Numbered from the stretch's first letter, positions 21,590 through 30,300 are shown. The stretch: 64,000 bases of DNA from Bacteroidota bacterium (GCA_016718825.1 JADKCL010000008.1:124001-188000); one strand, 5' to 3'. Numbers and translations: made by a program. The notes: a model not told the origin generated them from the sequence alone.

Positions 21590-22643
21590 AATTGCCGGCT
21601 TCAACGCCAATGGTGCCGGAGACACTTCCGGCAAACTCTTCGGCCTGCCGTTTACGGTAGACGAAGCTGATGTCGTGGTCTTGCCTGTGCCCTGGGACGT
21701 CACTGTCTCTTATGGGGCAGGAACCGCGGATGGTCCCAAAGCAATCTTGGAGGCCTCCCCGCAACTTGACCTCTTCGACGAAGATCTTGGAAACATCTGG
21801 CAGCATGGCATCGCCATGCTGCCAATTTCCGAGAGCCTGCGCAGCAAAAGTCAGCACCTGCGCGAAATGGCCGAGCCGATCATCCTCATGCAGGAGGAAG
21901 GCAAGGACCCCAATGAAGATCCGGTTTCTGCGCAAATCTTGGCCGAGATCAATGTCGCCTGTGCGGAAATGAACGACTGGGTCGAGCATGCTGCCGGCGC
22001 GTTGTTGGAGCAGAACAAGAAGGTTGCGCTGCTGGGCGGTGACCATAGTACCCCGCTGGGGTTCATGCGTGCGCTCTCCAAAAAGCATGGTGAATTCGGC
22101 ATTTTACAAATTGACGCGCACATGGATCTGCGGGACGCCTACGAAGGCTTCAAGCATTCCCATGCGAGCATCATGTACAACGCGCTCGCGATCGAGAATG
22201 TCACGCGCTTGGTGCAAGTGGGCATCCGCGACATGTGTGAAGCCGAAATCAACTTGGCAAAAGGTTCTGAGGGCAGGGTCAAGGTGTTTACCGATCGCGC
22301 CTTGCAGAAGGCCGCCTTTGCCAATCAATCATGGGCGGAAACTTGCAGGGAAATCATTGCCTATTTGCCCGGAAAGGTCTACTTCAGCTTTGACATTGAC
22401 GGATTGGAGCCATGGCTCTGTCCCAATACCGGCACACCCGTCGGCGGTGGGCTCGGTTACGAGCAGACGATGTTTCTGCTCGATCAGGTACGGCTCAGTG
22501 GCAGGGAAATCATTGGCATCGACCTCGTCGAGGTTAATGCCGGTCGCGATGGTTCCCAATGGGATGGCAGTGTCGGCGCGCGAATCCTTTACCGCATGTG
22601 CGGAATGATGGCTTATCGCCCTGCATTGTCGGAGTGGGAGTGA
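21573..22643 (+). CDS. speB: Agmatinase-family ureohydrolase
   Basis: 356 residues of the arginase/agmatinase fold. Manganese-binding motifs are present: LGGDHST (about residue 152), QIDAHMDLRDAYEG (about 174) and SFDIDGLEPWLCPNTGTP (about 270), the last a variant of the usual SxDxDxxDP with Glu-Pro. It is expected to split agmatine into putrescine and urea, feeding the spermidine synthase encoded just upstream. Its ATG lies inside the end of speDE. The protein is about 50 residues longer than E. coli SpeB, mainly in an insert around residues 75-125. Arginine decarboxylase, needed to make agmatine, is not in the window. Arginase or guanidinobutyrase activity cannot be excluded. Confidence 0.85.
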   Translation: MSKKDKIAGFNANGAGDTSGKLFGLPFTVDEADVVVLPVPWDVTVSYGAGTADGPKAILEASPQLDLFDEDLGNIWQHGIAMLPISESLRSKSQHLREMAEPIILMQEEGKDPNEDPVSAQILAEINVACAEMNDWVEHAAGALLEQNKKVALLGGDHSTPLGFMRALSKKHGEFGILQIDAHMDLRDAYEGFKHSHASIMYNALAIENVTRLVQVGIRDMCEAEINLAKGSEGRVKVFTDRALQKAAFANQSWAETCREIIAYLPGKVYFSFDIDGLEPWLCPNTGTPVGGGLGYEQTMFLLDQVRLSGREIIGIDLVEVNAGRDGSQWDGSVGARILYRMCGMMAYRPALSEWE

Positions 22644-22662
22644 TTGTGGGTTGGGTTTAAAT

Positions 22663-22715
22663 GAAAGGGGCGCTAACATCGGATGATCGTAGCGCCCCTT
22701 TCGTTTTCTGTTTTT
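22663..22715 (+). terminator. Terminator of the polyamine operon, same stem family as 12631
   Basis: A perfect 13-bp stem (22663-22675 with 22690-22702, core GGGGCGCTA/TAGCGCCCC), a 14-base loop, and the T-rich tail GTTTTCTGTTTTT. It lies between convergent genes and may serve mainly speB. Confidence 0.8.
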
Positions 22716-23511
22716 ATGCGGCAGAGTCTTCCTCGTACCATTCATACCTAGCCATCCCGATATTGGGAGGGAGGTAATTCAAGACCATTTCAAATACTTG
22801 TTTGGCGTTTCCTTTGCCGAGGATGCGGCGTGGCTGCGCGTCATCCTCGTCGTCAACGATGCCCATGTTTACATGTACTTCGAAGTCAAAGTCATCGGTG
22901 ATCCGCACAAAAGGCAACATCGAACTGCTGTCCTTTGGTGGAATGCGATTGCTGAATGCAAAGTCTCTCAAGCGCGTAAAAGACATGAGATTCCGCGTGC
23001 GTTCATCGCTTGCAAAAAGCTCAATGAGCTTTCCAAAGCGACGGTCACCGCGTTTCATGAGATTCTTCCAATACCAGTCCAAAAAGGAGGCTTCGCCTTC
23101 TTCAATTTTTTTGCGGCTTTCGGGAAACTGAATGCCAGGAACCCGACGCTCAATTTCTTCGCTGTTCAAACGTAATTCAAGCCAAAAGTGGATCAGGATC
23201 GCGCGTACACGTTCGTCACGAATGTCGTCGACACCTAGCCACTTCATGCCGTTTTCCCAGAAATCGAGGTAGCGACCAAACACTTGGCAGTGTCGGTTGC
23301 GGAATGAGATTGTTCGGTCATGCACCCTCACTTCGGAACCGATCGCTTCTAATTCGCGATTCAGCGCCGAAAAGGGAGAAACCGAAGTTCTCTTGAGGTT
23401 GAACAGTCTCGCCAACATTACTAAACTAGGGGTACGGCAATCGGCCGGATCAGTTTTTGATAAAAAGTTACCGAGGAATGGATCCAACTTTTCCATCCCA
23501 GTCCCCAACAA
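22714..23511 (-). CDS. Hypothetical protein, 265 aa
   Basis: I do not recognise a family. The protein is soluble, without signal peptide or membrane span, and rich in charged and aromatic residues (FWENGMKWLGVDD, LDWYWKNLMKRGDRRF). An acidic stretch NMGIVDDEDDAQPRR comes before the end ARYEWYEEDSAA. Two in-frame ATGs (23511 and 23496, MEKLDPFLG) are possible starts. It is convergent with the polyamine operon and separated only by that operon's terminator. No operon partner is evident. Confidence 0.6.
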   Translation of the reverse strand: MLGTGMEKLDPFLGNFLSKTDPADCRTPSLVMLARLFNLKRTSVSPFSALNRELEAIGSEVRVHDRTISFRNRHCQVFGRYLDFWENGMKWLGVDDIRDERVRAILIHFWLELRLNSEEIERRVPGIQFPESRKKIEEGEASFLDWYWKNLMKRGDRRFGKLIELFASDERTRNLMSFTRLRDFAFSNRIPPKDSSSMLPFVRITDDFDFEVHVNMGIVDDEDDAQPRRILGKGNAKQVFEMVLNYLPPNIGMARYEWYEEDSAA

Positions 23512-23615
23512 GTGTACAGTCCCAACAGCAAAGTAGGAAAATTTCTAGCACATTGACAATTCGGAGAAAAAACTTTGTTTGATCCAAATATTGCCCAAAA
23601 AGCACCTTACAAACG

Positions 23616-23936
23616 CTAGGAGGACTTTTTTGGTTGATATATTTCCATGAAAATCAGCGAGATAGCAATTGTGGCGATGGCAAGCATTCCCCCAAATTCC
23701 CAACGAGCCAAGCGCTCATCTTTTTTTACTGCAACCCAATGGTCGCGGTGAGTTTCAATCAGTTTTTCCTTGATTAAACCAAAATCGGGAGAAATGACCC
23801 AGTCATGTCGCTCATCCTCGGCAGTCTTCAGGGTTTCATTCACCTGAAGATCAATGCGATGAAAATGAATCCATGCCGATCCAAGCCCGATCAAAAGGCA
23901 AATGCTCAGCAGGAGAAGTCTTATTTTTCGTTGCAT
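23616..23936 (-). CDS. Small two-span membrane protein, unknown
   Basis: 106 residues. A hydrophobic helix or signal anchor (RLLLLSICLLIGLGSAWI) lies at residues 5-22, then a polar region with TAEDERHDWVISPDFGLIKEKL, and a second helix (GGMLAIATIAISLIFMEIY) at about 82-100. The charge pattern suggests a periplasmic central part. A TAGCTTCG element (23942-23949, minus strand) a few bases upstream resembles a Bacteroidota -7 box. Function unknown. Confidence 0.55.
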   Translation of the reverse strand: MQRKIRLLLLSICLLIGLGSAWIHFHRIDLQVNETLKTAEDERHDWVISPDFGLIKEKLIETHRDHWVAVKKDERLARWEFGGMLAIATIAISLIFMEIYQPKKSS

Positions 23937-23997
23937 GGGACCGAAGCTACCCTGCTCGATACGGAATTCAGGTGCCCGCGGTTGTTAACCGCTGCGA

Positions 23998-24552
23998 TTA
24001 CTTCAATGGTTCGATCGGTGAAAAGTCACCCATGAAATACTTGTTCTTTCCCGCCTCTACAATGGTGATCGCCTGCACAAAGTGCAATTCCCCTTGTTGA
24101 ATGTGCATTTTCCCGAGCAGCATTTTGTAGCCGGTAGCAATCTCGACCGGGTTACGGGAAGGTTCGAATTTTTCAAACGAGGCTTTTGACCATTCGATCG
24201 GGGATGTTTTCAGAATCGTTTGCAGGCTGTCTTGGACCATTTTCTTGTAGCCGTTTGCGCCCATTTTGGAAAGGGATTCCCGTTTGGCAGAGGCAGGAAC
24301 CTTCACCTTGCTCATCATGTCTTTCAAGTCGGCATAACCGACAGCGAGGTCGCAAAAAGCATCAAGATCTTGGGCTTTGTAGGCCTTTACGACGCCTGTA
24401 CATAGAGCCTGAGGGGATTGTTGGCACATTTCCCGCTCGGCTTTGGAAAGCGCGTGGCAGCCTGTGCCAGCAAGAAGAATGCTTAAACCAGACAGAAAAT
24501 AGAATAATGCGCGTGGGAGCGATTCCCAAGAAGTTTTCACGTATGCTTTCAT
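23998..24552 (-). CDS. Hypothetical lipoprotein
   Basis: 184 residues. The N-terminus (SLPRALFYFLSGLSILLAGTGC) is a signal sequence with a lipobox ending at Cys32, so envelope anchoring is likely. The mature part is helical and Lys-rich with QALCTGVVKAYKAQDLDAFCDLAVGYADL, a shape seen in small DUF4878/NTF2-like lipoproteins, but I cannot assign it firmly. The end, GELHFVQAITIVEAGKNKYFMGDFSPI, looks like a beta-sheet closing an NTF2-like fold. Confidence 0.6.
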   Translation of the reverse strand: MKAYVKTSWESLPRALFYFLSGLSILLAGTGCHALSKAEREMCQQSPQALCTGVVKAYKAQDLDAFCDLAVGYADLKDMMSKVKVPASAKRESLSKMGANGYKKMVQDSLQTILKTSPIEWSKASFEKFEPSRNPVEIATGYKMLLGKMHIQQGELHFVQAITIVEAGKNKYFMGDFSPIEPLK

Positions 24553-24759
24553 TTCTTGGGCAATTTAATCGAATTCCCCCCATTCCTCAAGCAAATGACA
24601 TTTTTGGGTATGTGATCATCTCGCAATTGCGGTTGTGGCAAACCATTGTATGGCGGACGCAGGCTTCCTTCAACATCGATTGAAATATCCTTGAAAATAA
24701 ATTGCAGGTCGGTTGTAATAAGATTCGCTGAAACACTACTAATAGGGTGAATGTTGAAC

Positions 24760-24767
24760 TATTTTTG
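24760..24767 (+). promoter_or_regulatory. TAnnTTTG -7 box upstream of the ABC-2 exporter operon
   Basis: TATTTTTG, an exact match to the Bacteroidota -7 consensus, ending 21 bases before the ATG at 24789. No convincing -33 TTG at normal spacing. Confidence 0.35.
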
Positions 24768-24788
24768 GGCCGAAATCAGAAATGCGAA

Positions 24789-25820
24789 ATGCCACAACCC
24801 CTCGTTCAGTTTGAACACGTTGCCAAAAAGTACAAATCCTTCCAAGCGTTGGAGGATGTGACTTTTTCGGTGAATGAAGGCGAAATCTTTGGCTACATCG
24901 GCCCCAATGGGGCTGGGAAGACCACCACATTGAAGCTGCTTGTCGGCCTGTTGATGCAGTTTGAAGGCGCAATTCACGTCGGCGACTTGACGCTGCCGCG
25001 TGACCTTCAGAAACTCCATAAACTTGTGGGCTACCTGCCGCAGGATCCGGAGTATCAGCCTTGGCGCACCGTCGATCATGCCTTGATGACCTTCGGGAGA
25101 CTCAGTGGTGTCTCCGTCAATGACCTCAAAATCAGAATTCCAGCGCTCTTGGAGCGGTTTGAGTTGGGCGATGTGCGGCACAAAAAGATCAAAAAGCTCT
25201 CGGGCGGCATGAAACAGAAGGTCGGCTTTGTGCAGGCGATGTTGCACAAGCCCAAATTGCTTGTGCTCGACGAACCGCTCAACGGCCTTGATCCGGAAAG
25301 TCGCATTCGCCTGCGTGAGCAAATCCTCGCGATGCGCGCGGAAGGCACCACCGTGATCTTCTCCTCACACATCCTGGACGACGTGCAAAACGTCGCCGAC
25401 CGCATCGGCATCATCAAAAAGGGCCGGATGCTCAAAGCCGGCAACATGGCGGAATTGGTAGCGCATTTTGGCATCAACAAAGAGGTGCACCTTGACTATT
25501 CGCAGTTGCCTGATTCCACTGGATTTCTCGGCAGCTTGCCATTTGTGAAGGCCGTCAAGCAACGCAGCAGCAGCTATTGGATCCTCGAAATGGACAATGA
25601 GGCCAATTTGGACGCGAGCATCCATCAGGCTGTCGCCCAATCCCTTTCACAAAACGGACGTATTCGCAGGGTGACCGAGCAGGCTCCGACGCTCGATGAG
25701 TTGTACAAGCGATTCACCGAATCCGGTTCTGCTGAAACTACACCCATCATTCCAGCCAGCGAATCGCCTTCCTCCTCCAATTCTGCCACGCCTTCCACCA
25801 CCATCAACCTCGAAAAATGA
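24789..25820 (+). CDS. ABC transporter ATP-binding protein (ABC-2 type exporter)
   Basis: 343 residues from ATG 24789 (PQPLVQFEHVAKKYKSF). Walker A GPNGAGKTTT, Q-loop YLPQDPEYQ, signature LSGGMKQKVG, Walker B LLVLDEPLNGLDP and H-loop SSHILDDV are all intact. About 110 residues follow the ATPase core and end in a Ser/Pro/Thr-rich tail. This resembles NatA/CcmA-like exporters whose substrate cannot be read from sequence. Its stop overlaps the permease start by four bases (ATGA). Upstream in-frame starts at 24747 are inside the putative promoter and are rejected. Confidence 0.88.
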   Translation: MPQPLVQFEHVAKKYKSFQALEDVTFSVNEGEIFGYIGPNGAGKTTTLKLLVGLLMQFEGAIHVGDLTLPRDLQKLHKLVGYLPQDPEYQPWRTVDHALMTFGRLSGVSVNDLKIRIPALLERFELGDVRHKKIKKLSGGMKQKVGFVQAMLHKPKLLVLDEPLNGLDPESRIRLREQILAMRAEGTTVIFSSHILDDVQNVADRIGIIKKGRMLKAGNMAELVAHFGINKEVHLDYSQLPDSTGFLGSLPFVKAVKQRSSSYWILEMDNEANLDASIHQAVAQSLSQNGRIRRVTEQAPTLDELYKRFTESGSAETTPIIPASESPSSSNSATPSTTINLEK

Positions 25821-26548
25821 GCACTGCAACCACAACCTCCGGTTCGAGCATGCCCAAGAGCATGACTTGGCTCCTGTTTCTCGATGAATTGAAAGGATTC
25901 GCCAAATCCTCGATCATGTTGGCCATGTGGGTCGGAATGCCGCTCATGGGCATTGGACTCTATTATTTGCTGCCAAGCGGCCTGCCCCTGCAAACGCTCT
26001 CCGACGAAAAATTCGTCATTCCGGCATCGGCATTTCTGTCGGTGACCCTTTCGAGTATCGCAGGGCTCTTGGCAGCCACGTTGGTGAGCATCGAAATCGT
26101 GAATGAAAAGAACAAAAAAGTCTACGACCTTTTCCTCATCCGGCCCATCAATCGCGGCAGTTTCATGTGGGCAAAGTTTTTTGCCGTGAGTTTCTGCGTT
26201 TCCGTTGCCGTCGTTTTTGCACTGCTCGGGGGATTGCTGCTGGACTTGATCCGCGGTGTCGAACTTAGTCCGCTGCTGTTGGAATCGATTCTGGATTCGA
26301 CATTGGCAGCGATTGGAGTGATTCTGGTGTCAACTGCAGCGGGAATTCTCATTGGAATGATCTCCAAGACGGTCATTATTGCTGTGATGCTCGTCTGGTT
26401 TATCGGTCAGTACGTTATGTTCATCCCCATGCTCGCTGCCCTCATTCCGATTGACTGGGTGCAAGGTGTTACCTATGGTTTGACGGTGGTATTCACTGTG
26501 ATCATGATGATGGCCGCATCCTTCATCTTCAAGCGGATGGAAGTTTGA
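25817..26548 (+). CDS. ABC-2 type transporter permease
   Basis: 243 residues with six hydrophobic segments: around residues 36-54, 68-92, 116-142, 155-180, 183-205 and 212-236. The cytoplasmic loop SIEIVNEKNKKVYDLFLIRPINRGSF is typical of ABC-2 exporter permeases, coming after the second span. It overlaps the ATPase gene by ATGA, so the two proteins are coupled and presumably form one exporter. Substrate unknown; drugs, lipids or polysaccharide are all possible. Confidence 0.82.
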   Translation: MSTATTTSGSSMPKSMTWLLFLDELKGFAKSSIMLAMWVGMPLMGIGLYYLLPSGLPLQTLSDEKFVIPASAFLSVTLSSIAGLLAATLVSIEIVNEKNKKVYDLFLIRPINRGSFMWAKFFAVSFCVSVAVVFALLGGLLLDLIRGVELSPLLLESILDSTLAAIGVILVSTAAGILIGMISKTVIIAVMLVWFIGQYVMFIPMLAALIPIDWVQGVTYGLTVVFTVIMMMAASFIFKRMEV

Positions 26549-26576
26549 CGGTAAATAGCCTTTGACAACGGCCCGA

Positions 26577-26610
26577 TTGGTCGCTGCAAAGTACATTTCG
26601 CCTATATTTG
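26577..26610 (+). promoter_or_regulatory. Promoter for the DUF1295 gene
   Basis: TTG at 26577-26579, a 23-base spacer, then TATATTTG at 26603-26610, an exact TAnnTTTG. The ATG follows 39 bases later. Confidence 0.45.
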
Positions 26611-26649
26611 GGCCCAGCGTCCCTCAGGGATGCCAAAAGCGTTGAAAAT

Positions 26650-27606
26650 ATGTTGAAGACGATTGTGTTGTTGATAGCCGCCTTGGTGGCCGTTCCCTTG
26701 GCGACGTTCTATTTTGATGCCCCCTTGTCGGATGCGCATTGGGCCATTCTCCAAAATTCACTGCTGATCTACCTGGGCGTCGCTTTGGGCTGTTTTGCCC
26801 TTGCCGAAATCACCCGCAACTGTTCACAGGTCGACAAAATCTGGAGCATCGTGCCGATTGCCTACGTATGGTACATTGCCGTGGCCGGTGGTTTGGGCGA
26901 TCGTGCCATTCTGATGGCTGTTTTGGTTACGCTTTGGGGCGCCCGCCTGACCTATAATTTCTCGCGCCGCGGCGCATATACCTGGAAATTCTGGACCGGC
27001 GAGGAGGATTATCGCTGGGAAGTGCTGCGCAAAATGCCCTTGCTTCAAGGCCGCACAAGGTGGTTTTTCTTCAATTTGTTTTTCATTTCGCTCTATCAAA
27101 ACGGGCTGATTTTGCTGTTTACCTTGCCGATTCTCGTTGCACTCGATGGCGCCGAAAAGGCATTATTTTGGGCAGATTACTTGCTTGCCGCCTTGTTTAT
27201 CGCCGCCTTGGTGATGGAAACGGTGGCCGATCAGCAGCAATGGGACTACCAAAACGAAAAGCACCGCCGCAAAAAGGCTGGCGAAAAACTCACGGGCGAA
27301 TATTCCCTGGGATTTGCCTACCGTGGCCTCTGGAAATGGATGCGCCACCCCAATTACACCGCCGAACAAGCCATTTGGGTCATATTCTACTTTTTCTCCG
27401 TGGCCGCTACTGGCCGCTGGTTCAATTGGTCGGTGGCTGGGGCCATTCTTTTGTTGCTCCTCTTTCAAGGAAGTTCTGACTTCAGCGAAGGGATTTCCAG
27501 CCAAAAATATCCGCGGTACGCCATCTACAAACGGCGTGTGGGACGTTTTCTGCCCAAGATTTTCAGCAATAGCAAGTCCGAGGAAGTGATCGAATCCTTT
27601 GTTTGA
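26650..27606 (+). CDS. DUF1295 family integral membrane protein (steroid 5-alpha-reductase-like)
   Basis: 318 residues and about eight hydrophobic spans. The signature near the C-terminus, GLWKWMRHPNYTAEQAIW, is the conserved NADPH-binding-type motif of the DUF1295/isoprenylcysteine methyltransferase-like superfamily. WGARLTYNFSRRGAY is the other typical segment. Members are reductase-like enzymes of the inner membrane with mostly unknown substrates. The start at 26650 (MLKTIVLLIAALVAV) places the first helix at the N-terminus. The frame extends upstream to 26608 but crosses the promoter box. It ends 12 bp from the convergent acetyltransferase gene. Confidence 0.8.
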   Translation: MLKTIVLLIAALVAVPLATFYFDAPLSDAHWAILQNSLLIYLGVALGCFALAEITRNCSQVDKIWSIVPIAYVWYIAVAGGLGDRAILMAVLVTLWGARLTYNFSRRGAYTWKFWTGEEDYRWEVLRKMPLLQGRTRWFFFNLFFISLYQNGLILLFTLPILVALDGAEKALFWADYLLAALFIAALVMETVADQQQWDYQNEKHRRKKAGEKLTGEYSLGFAYRGLWKWMRHPNYTAEQAIWVIFYFFSVAATGRWFNWSVAGAILLLLLFQGSSDFSEGISSQKYPRYAIYKRRVGRFLPKIFSNSKSEEVIESFV

Positions 27607-27618
27607 GCGGTTGCAGAC

Positions 27619-28140
27619 TCAGAGAAACAATTCGTAGTAAATCATATCCCGAAAACGGCCTTTGACCATTTCGAGTTCGGCCAACATGCCGACGGGTTCG
27701 AGTCCGCAGTGGTGAAGCACCTTTTGGGAAGCGATGTTTTGGCTGTCGCAGGCTGCAAAAACCGTATGAATTCCAACGATGGTTCGTGCCAGTTCCACCA
27801 TGCCTTGGGCGGCTTCGGTGGCATAACCCTTGCCCCAAAATTGCCGGTTGAAGGTGTAGCCGAGCGTTGCAAGGCCTTTTCTGCGTTCATTCAATAAGAA
27901 TCCGCAGGCGCCGATCACCTGGCCCGTTTCCTTGAGGCAGACGACCAATTCGATTCTTGACCGGCGTTTTTCATGGGCATGGTCCATGGCGGCCTGCACG
28001 TAGGCTTTGGATTGTACGACCGAATTGGGTCCCCAAGCCTCAAATTTCAGGGCATCCGCATCGGAACTGTAGGCATGCACTGCCTCCCAATCATCGAGTT
28101 GGTATTCGCGGAGTAGCAGCCTTGGGGTCTCTATTTCCAT
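27619..28140 (-). CDS. GNAT family N-acetyltransferase (RimJ/RimL-like)
   Basis: 173 residues. It begins ETPRLLLREYQLDDWEAV, the standard opening of ribosomal-protein-alanine acetyltransferase-type GNATs. The acetyl-CoA site follows as LGYTFNRQFWGKGYATEAAQGMVELA, then the conserved NIASQKVLHHCGLEPVG. The acceptor substrate cannot be told; many relatives acetylate small molecules or N-termini. A terminator for the gene upstream lies just before its start, so it is probably transcribed alone. Confidence 0.85.
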   Translation of the reverse strand: MEIETPRLLLREYQLDDWEAVHAYSSDADALKFEAWGPNSVVQSKAYVQAAMDHAHEKRRSRIELVVCLKETGQVIGACGFLLNERRKGLATLGYTFNRQFWGKGYATEAAQGMVELARTIVGIHTVFAACDSQNIASQKVLHHCGLEPVGMLAELEMVKGRFRDMIYYELFL

Positions 28141-28193
28141 CTTGGAGGTAGATATTCAGCGGCAATTTCGGGAGGTGAAGGGGAATAAAACAA

Positions 28194-28222
28194 AAAAGCC
28201 GCCTGCAAAACAGACGGCTTTT
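28194..28222 (-). terminator. Terminator of the 28246-28635 gene
   Basis: On the minus strand, a 12-bp stem with one mismatch (28211-28222 with 28194-28205), a 5-base loop, and a T-rich tail (A-run at 28192-28197 on +). Confidence 0.75.
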
Positions 28223-28245
28223 GGAAGGGTGGAAAAGACAGGCTA

Positions 28246-28635
28246 CTATTTTTTGCGGGTCGTGCGCTTTTTGCTTTTGCCACCGAGCCACTTGGGGCGG
28301 TGTTTTTTCAGTTCACGGACCGTTTTTTCATGCTTGGTGGCAAAGGCCATCGGGTTCCTGCGAATTTCAGCCGGCGCTTTGCGCAGGTCAGTCACAAACT
28401 TGGGGTCGGTGACCCTGGATTGCAGGTCCTTGTCGATTTTGACGTGGCGTGCCACGTCGCGGTCGGCGAGCACGGTCGTTGTTGCACGACCGATGTTTTT
28501 GTTGCGCACATCCTTGATCACATTCCGGGCAGTGCGGGTCTTGGCTGCCACGTTGGAAGCTGTCATCGTCTGGGCAGTCAGCGCGGTGGCAGTCGTCAGG
28601 GTGAGGAGGGCGAGCATCAAGTACCGGAGTTTCAT
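28246..28635 (-). CDS. Small secreted basic protein, unknown
   Basis: 129 residues. A signal peptide (LRYLMLALLTLTTATALTAQ) is followed by a very basic mature chain: TRTARNVIKDVRNKNIGRATTT in the middle and a C-terminus KSKKRTTRKK. No domain is recognised. It may be an exported nucleic-acid- or polymer-binding protein, but that is only suggested by charge. A clear terminator follows it. Confidence 0.6.
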   Translation of the reverse strand: MKLRYLMLALLTLTTATALTAQTMTASNVAAKTRTARNVIKDVRNKNIGRATTTVLADRDVARHVKIDKDLQSRVTDPKFVTDLRKAPAEIRRNPMAFATKHEKTVRELKKHRPKWLGGKSKKRTTRKK

Positions 28636-29002
28636 AATCTTAAAATTTAATGGTAAAATCTATTGGTATGGATTCAAGTTCGGTGCCAAAGAACATCCCC
28701 TGAAAAATGGGCTAAATTCGGCTTGAATCGCTGTTTTGAATGCGCGTGCCAAGTGGGCTTGTATGCAAAAGCAGACATGCAACGATTTAGGCCTGTCCAG
28801 AAAAGAGTGCAGAAATTGGGGCGGATGTTCCGGATGGATGAACCCAAGGATGCTGGAGGACTTCCTCGAAAGCGGATACAGGCATTTTTGCCAAACGGGT
28901 GTAGCGTTCAGCTGCGCTGCGAATTCAAAAATTGGCCTTGATTCCACTAGCAGGAATACCCGATCGGTCGACCGAGTAGCAGCTTCGGCGATAGTGGGCG
29001 GC
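28636..29002. other. 367-bp intergenic region, no supported gene
   Basis: It lies between the start of the basic secreted protein gene and the stop of the oxygenase gene. Short open frames on both strands lack family features. I saw no RNA gene, repeat or clear promoter, apart from T-rich sequence just upstream of 28635. Confidence 0.5.
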
Positions 29003-29824
29003 CTAACGAAGCTTGCGTGCGAGTTTTATGAAAATCGGCGGCGTAATGTTCTTCAAGAAGCGCTTGAACGATGATTGTTTCAGGTGGGAGTCGTTTTTGG
29101 CATTGCGACCGACAAATAGCGTTGAATGCTCACCTTTTTCAGGATCGATTTCATTGGATGGTCTTCCATTGGTATAATAATAGAATGCAAGAGACCTTCT
29201 GCTGCGTCCTTCGGGGCAAGTTAATGGATCTGGATGGCCGTGGTAGGAATTGCTCGTGGTACTAAACATGGCCATGGTATTGAATGTCGGAAGGACCTTC
29301 ACGCGGCACGCCTTCATCTCAGTGTCCCACAGTTCAAAATGCCCGCCATAGCTTTCTTCCCAATCCTTGTTCAAATAAACGAGCACATTCAAACGTCGAT
29401 CGAGGCCGTAGCTGGGATGCGTATTAAAATCCGCATGGATCTTCAGGAGGCCTCCCGGTAAAATTTCATGGCAACCGCCACCGATAAACAAAGGGTCGGA
29501 TATCAAATTGGGTATTCCCGTTAATTTGGATAGAAATTCCAGCATCGGACGAGAATTCATGTAATACATGAAATCGCGCAACTTGTCAGGCATTTCATGC
29601 ACCTTGTTGTTTGCCATCTTGACTTCGTTGGCATTGTTGAAGCTGTGGGTGTTTTTCTTGCGGAGGTCGGGGAAAACCTCTGCAACCGCCGACAGCATAT
29701 CTGTATCAAAGAAGTCATGAAATACAATATGCGGGAATGGCGAGGCCTTGGCGTACTGCGGTGCTGCGTTGGCAGCAACTTGGTCTAAATCCTGATAAAG
29801 TGTGCTTATATTTTGCATGTTCAA
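29003..29824 (-). CDS. 2OG-Fe(II) oxygenase family protein (prolyl-4-hydroxylase-like)
   Basis: 273 residues. The iron ligands are readable: His130-x-Asp132 in LKIHADFNTHP and distal His195 in NSYHGHPDPL. The 2-oxoglutarate-binding Arg is at 209/210 in GRSRRSLAFYYYTNG. N-terminal PFPHIVFHDFFD is the usual first strand of this double-stranded beta-helix family. Relatives near bacterial polysaccharide or natural-product genes hydroxylate proteins or sugars; the substrate here is unknown. The C-terminal basic stretch (FKRFLKNITPPIFIKLARKLR) lies outside the catalytic core. ATG 29824 or 29818 could start it. Confidence 0.85.
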   Translation of the reverse strand: MNMQNISTLYQDLDQVAANAAPQYAKASPFPHIVFHDFFDTDMLSAVAEVFPDLRKKNTHSFNNANEVKMANNKVHEMPDKLRDFMYYMNSRPMLEFLSKLTGIPNLISDPLFIGGGCHEILPGGLLKIHADFNTHPSYGLDRRLNVLVYLNKDWEESYGGHFELWDTEMKACRVKVLPTFNTMAMFSTTSNSYHGHPDPLTCPEGRSRRSLAFYYYTNGRPSNEIDPEKGEHSTLFVGRNAKNDSHLKQSSFKRFLKNITPPIFIKLARKLR

Positions 29825-29874
29825 GGATTATTCCCCAAACTACAAAATTTAATTTCTGAATACAAGGGCTCAAA

Positions 29875-30300
29875 TCAGTGTTCTCTGGTCGAAATGGGTT
29901 GCAAAATAACCTCCTCAAAATCGGTTTCGAGCAGGTCTGCACTGCGAATGCGGAAGTACCAAGTGCGCTTTTTTTCCTCCAAATGCGTATTCCGCCAGGT
30001 GAGATAGACCGTTTCGTTTTTGATTTCGTAGGTGCCGACTTGGTAAAACAATTCGTCGTCTTCGGTCATCGGTTCGTCGTGGTCAGGATCGTCGGTGACG
30101 TAGGCTTCGTCGATTTCGTCCCAAAATTCATCCTCCGAAAGCCGCGGATCCTCTTCTGTCTTGCTGATCCAAACCCCATCCGCCCGGAAAAGGTAATACA
30201 AATAGTAGGGCTCCTCCTTGCGTTCGCCATTGACAAAACGCACATGAAACTGCTCATTGGAGCGGTAGATGGTATGAAGATGAATGGGGGAGGAGGGCAT
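29875..30300 (-). CDS. Hypothetical acidic protein, 141 aa
   Basis: It starts at ATG 30300 (MPSSPIHLHTIYRS). A longer frame from 30378 overlaps the next gene and is not needed. The sequence has alternating beta-like segments (YYLYYLFRADGVWISKTEE; ETVYLTWRNTHLEEKKRTWYF) around a highly acidic stretch of Asp/Glu at about residues 55-80. No signal peptide or membrane span, and no family recognised. It lies 25 bp after the membrane protein gene, so it could be the last gene of the satD operon. Confidence 0.55.
   Translation of the reverse strand: MPSSPIHLHTIYRSNEQFHVRFVNGERKEEPYYLYYLFRADGVWISKTEEDPRLSEDEFWDEIDEAYVTDDPDHDEPMTEDDELFYQVGTYEIKNETVYLTWRNTHLEEKKRTWYFRIRSADLLETDFEEVILQPISTREH

Noticed and set aside
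20432..21703. A 423-codon frame opposite speDE
   Set aside because: It lies antisense to the well-supported fused enzyme and has no domain features.
28660..28947. A 95-codon minus-strand frame in the 28.6-29.0 kb gap
   Set aside because: No family features, no start context, and overlapping frames on both strands of similar length.
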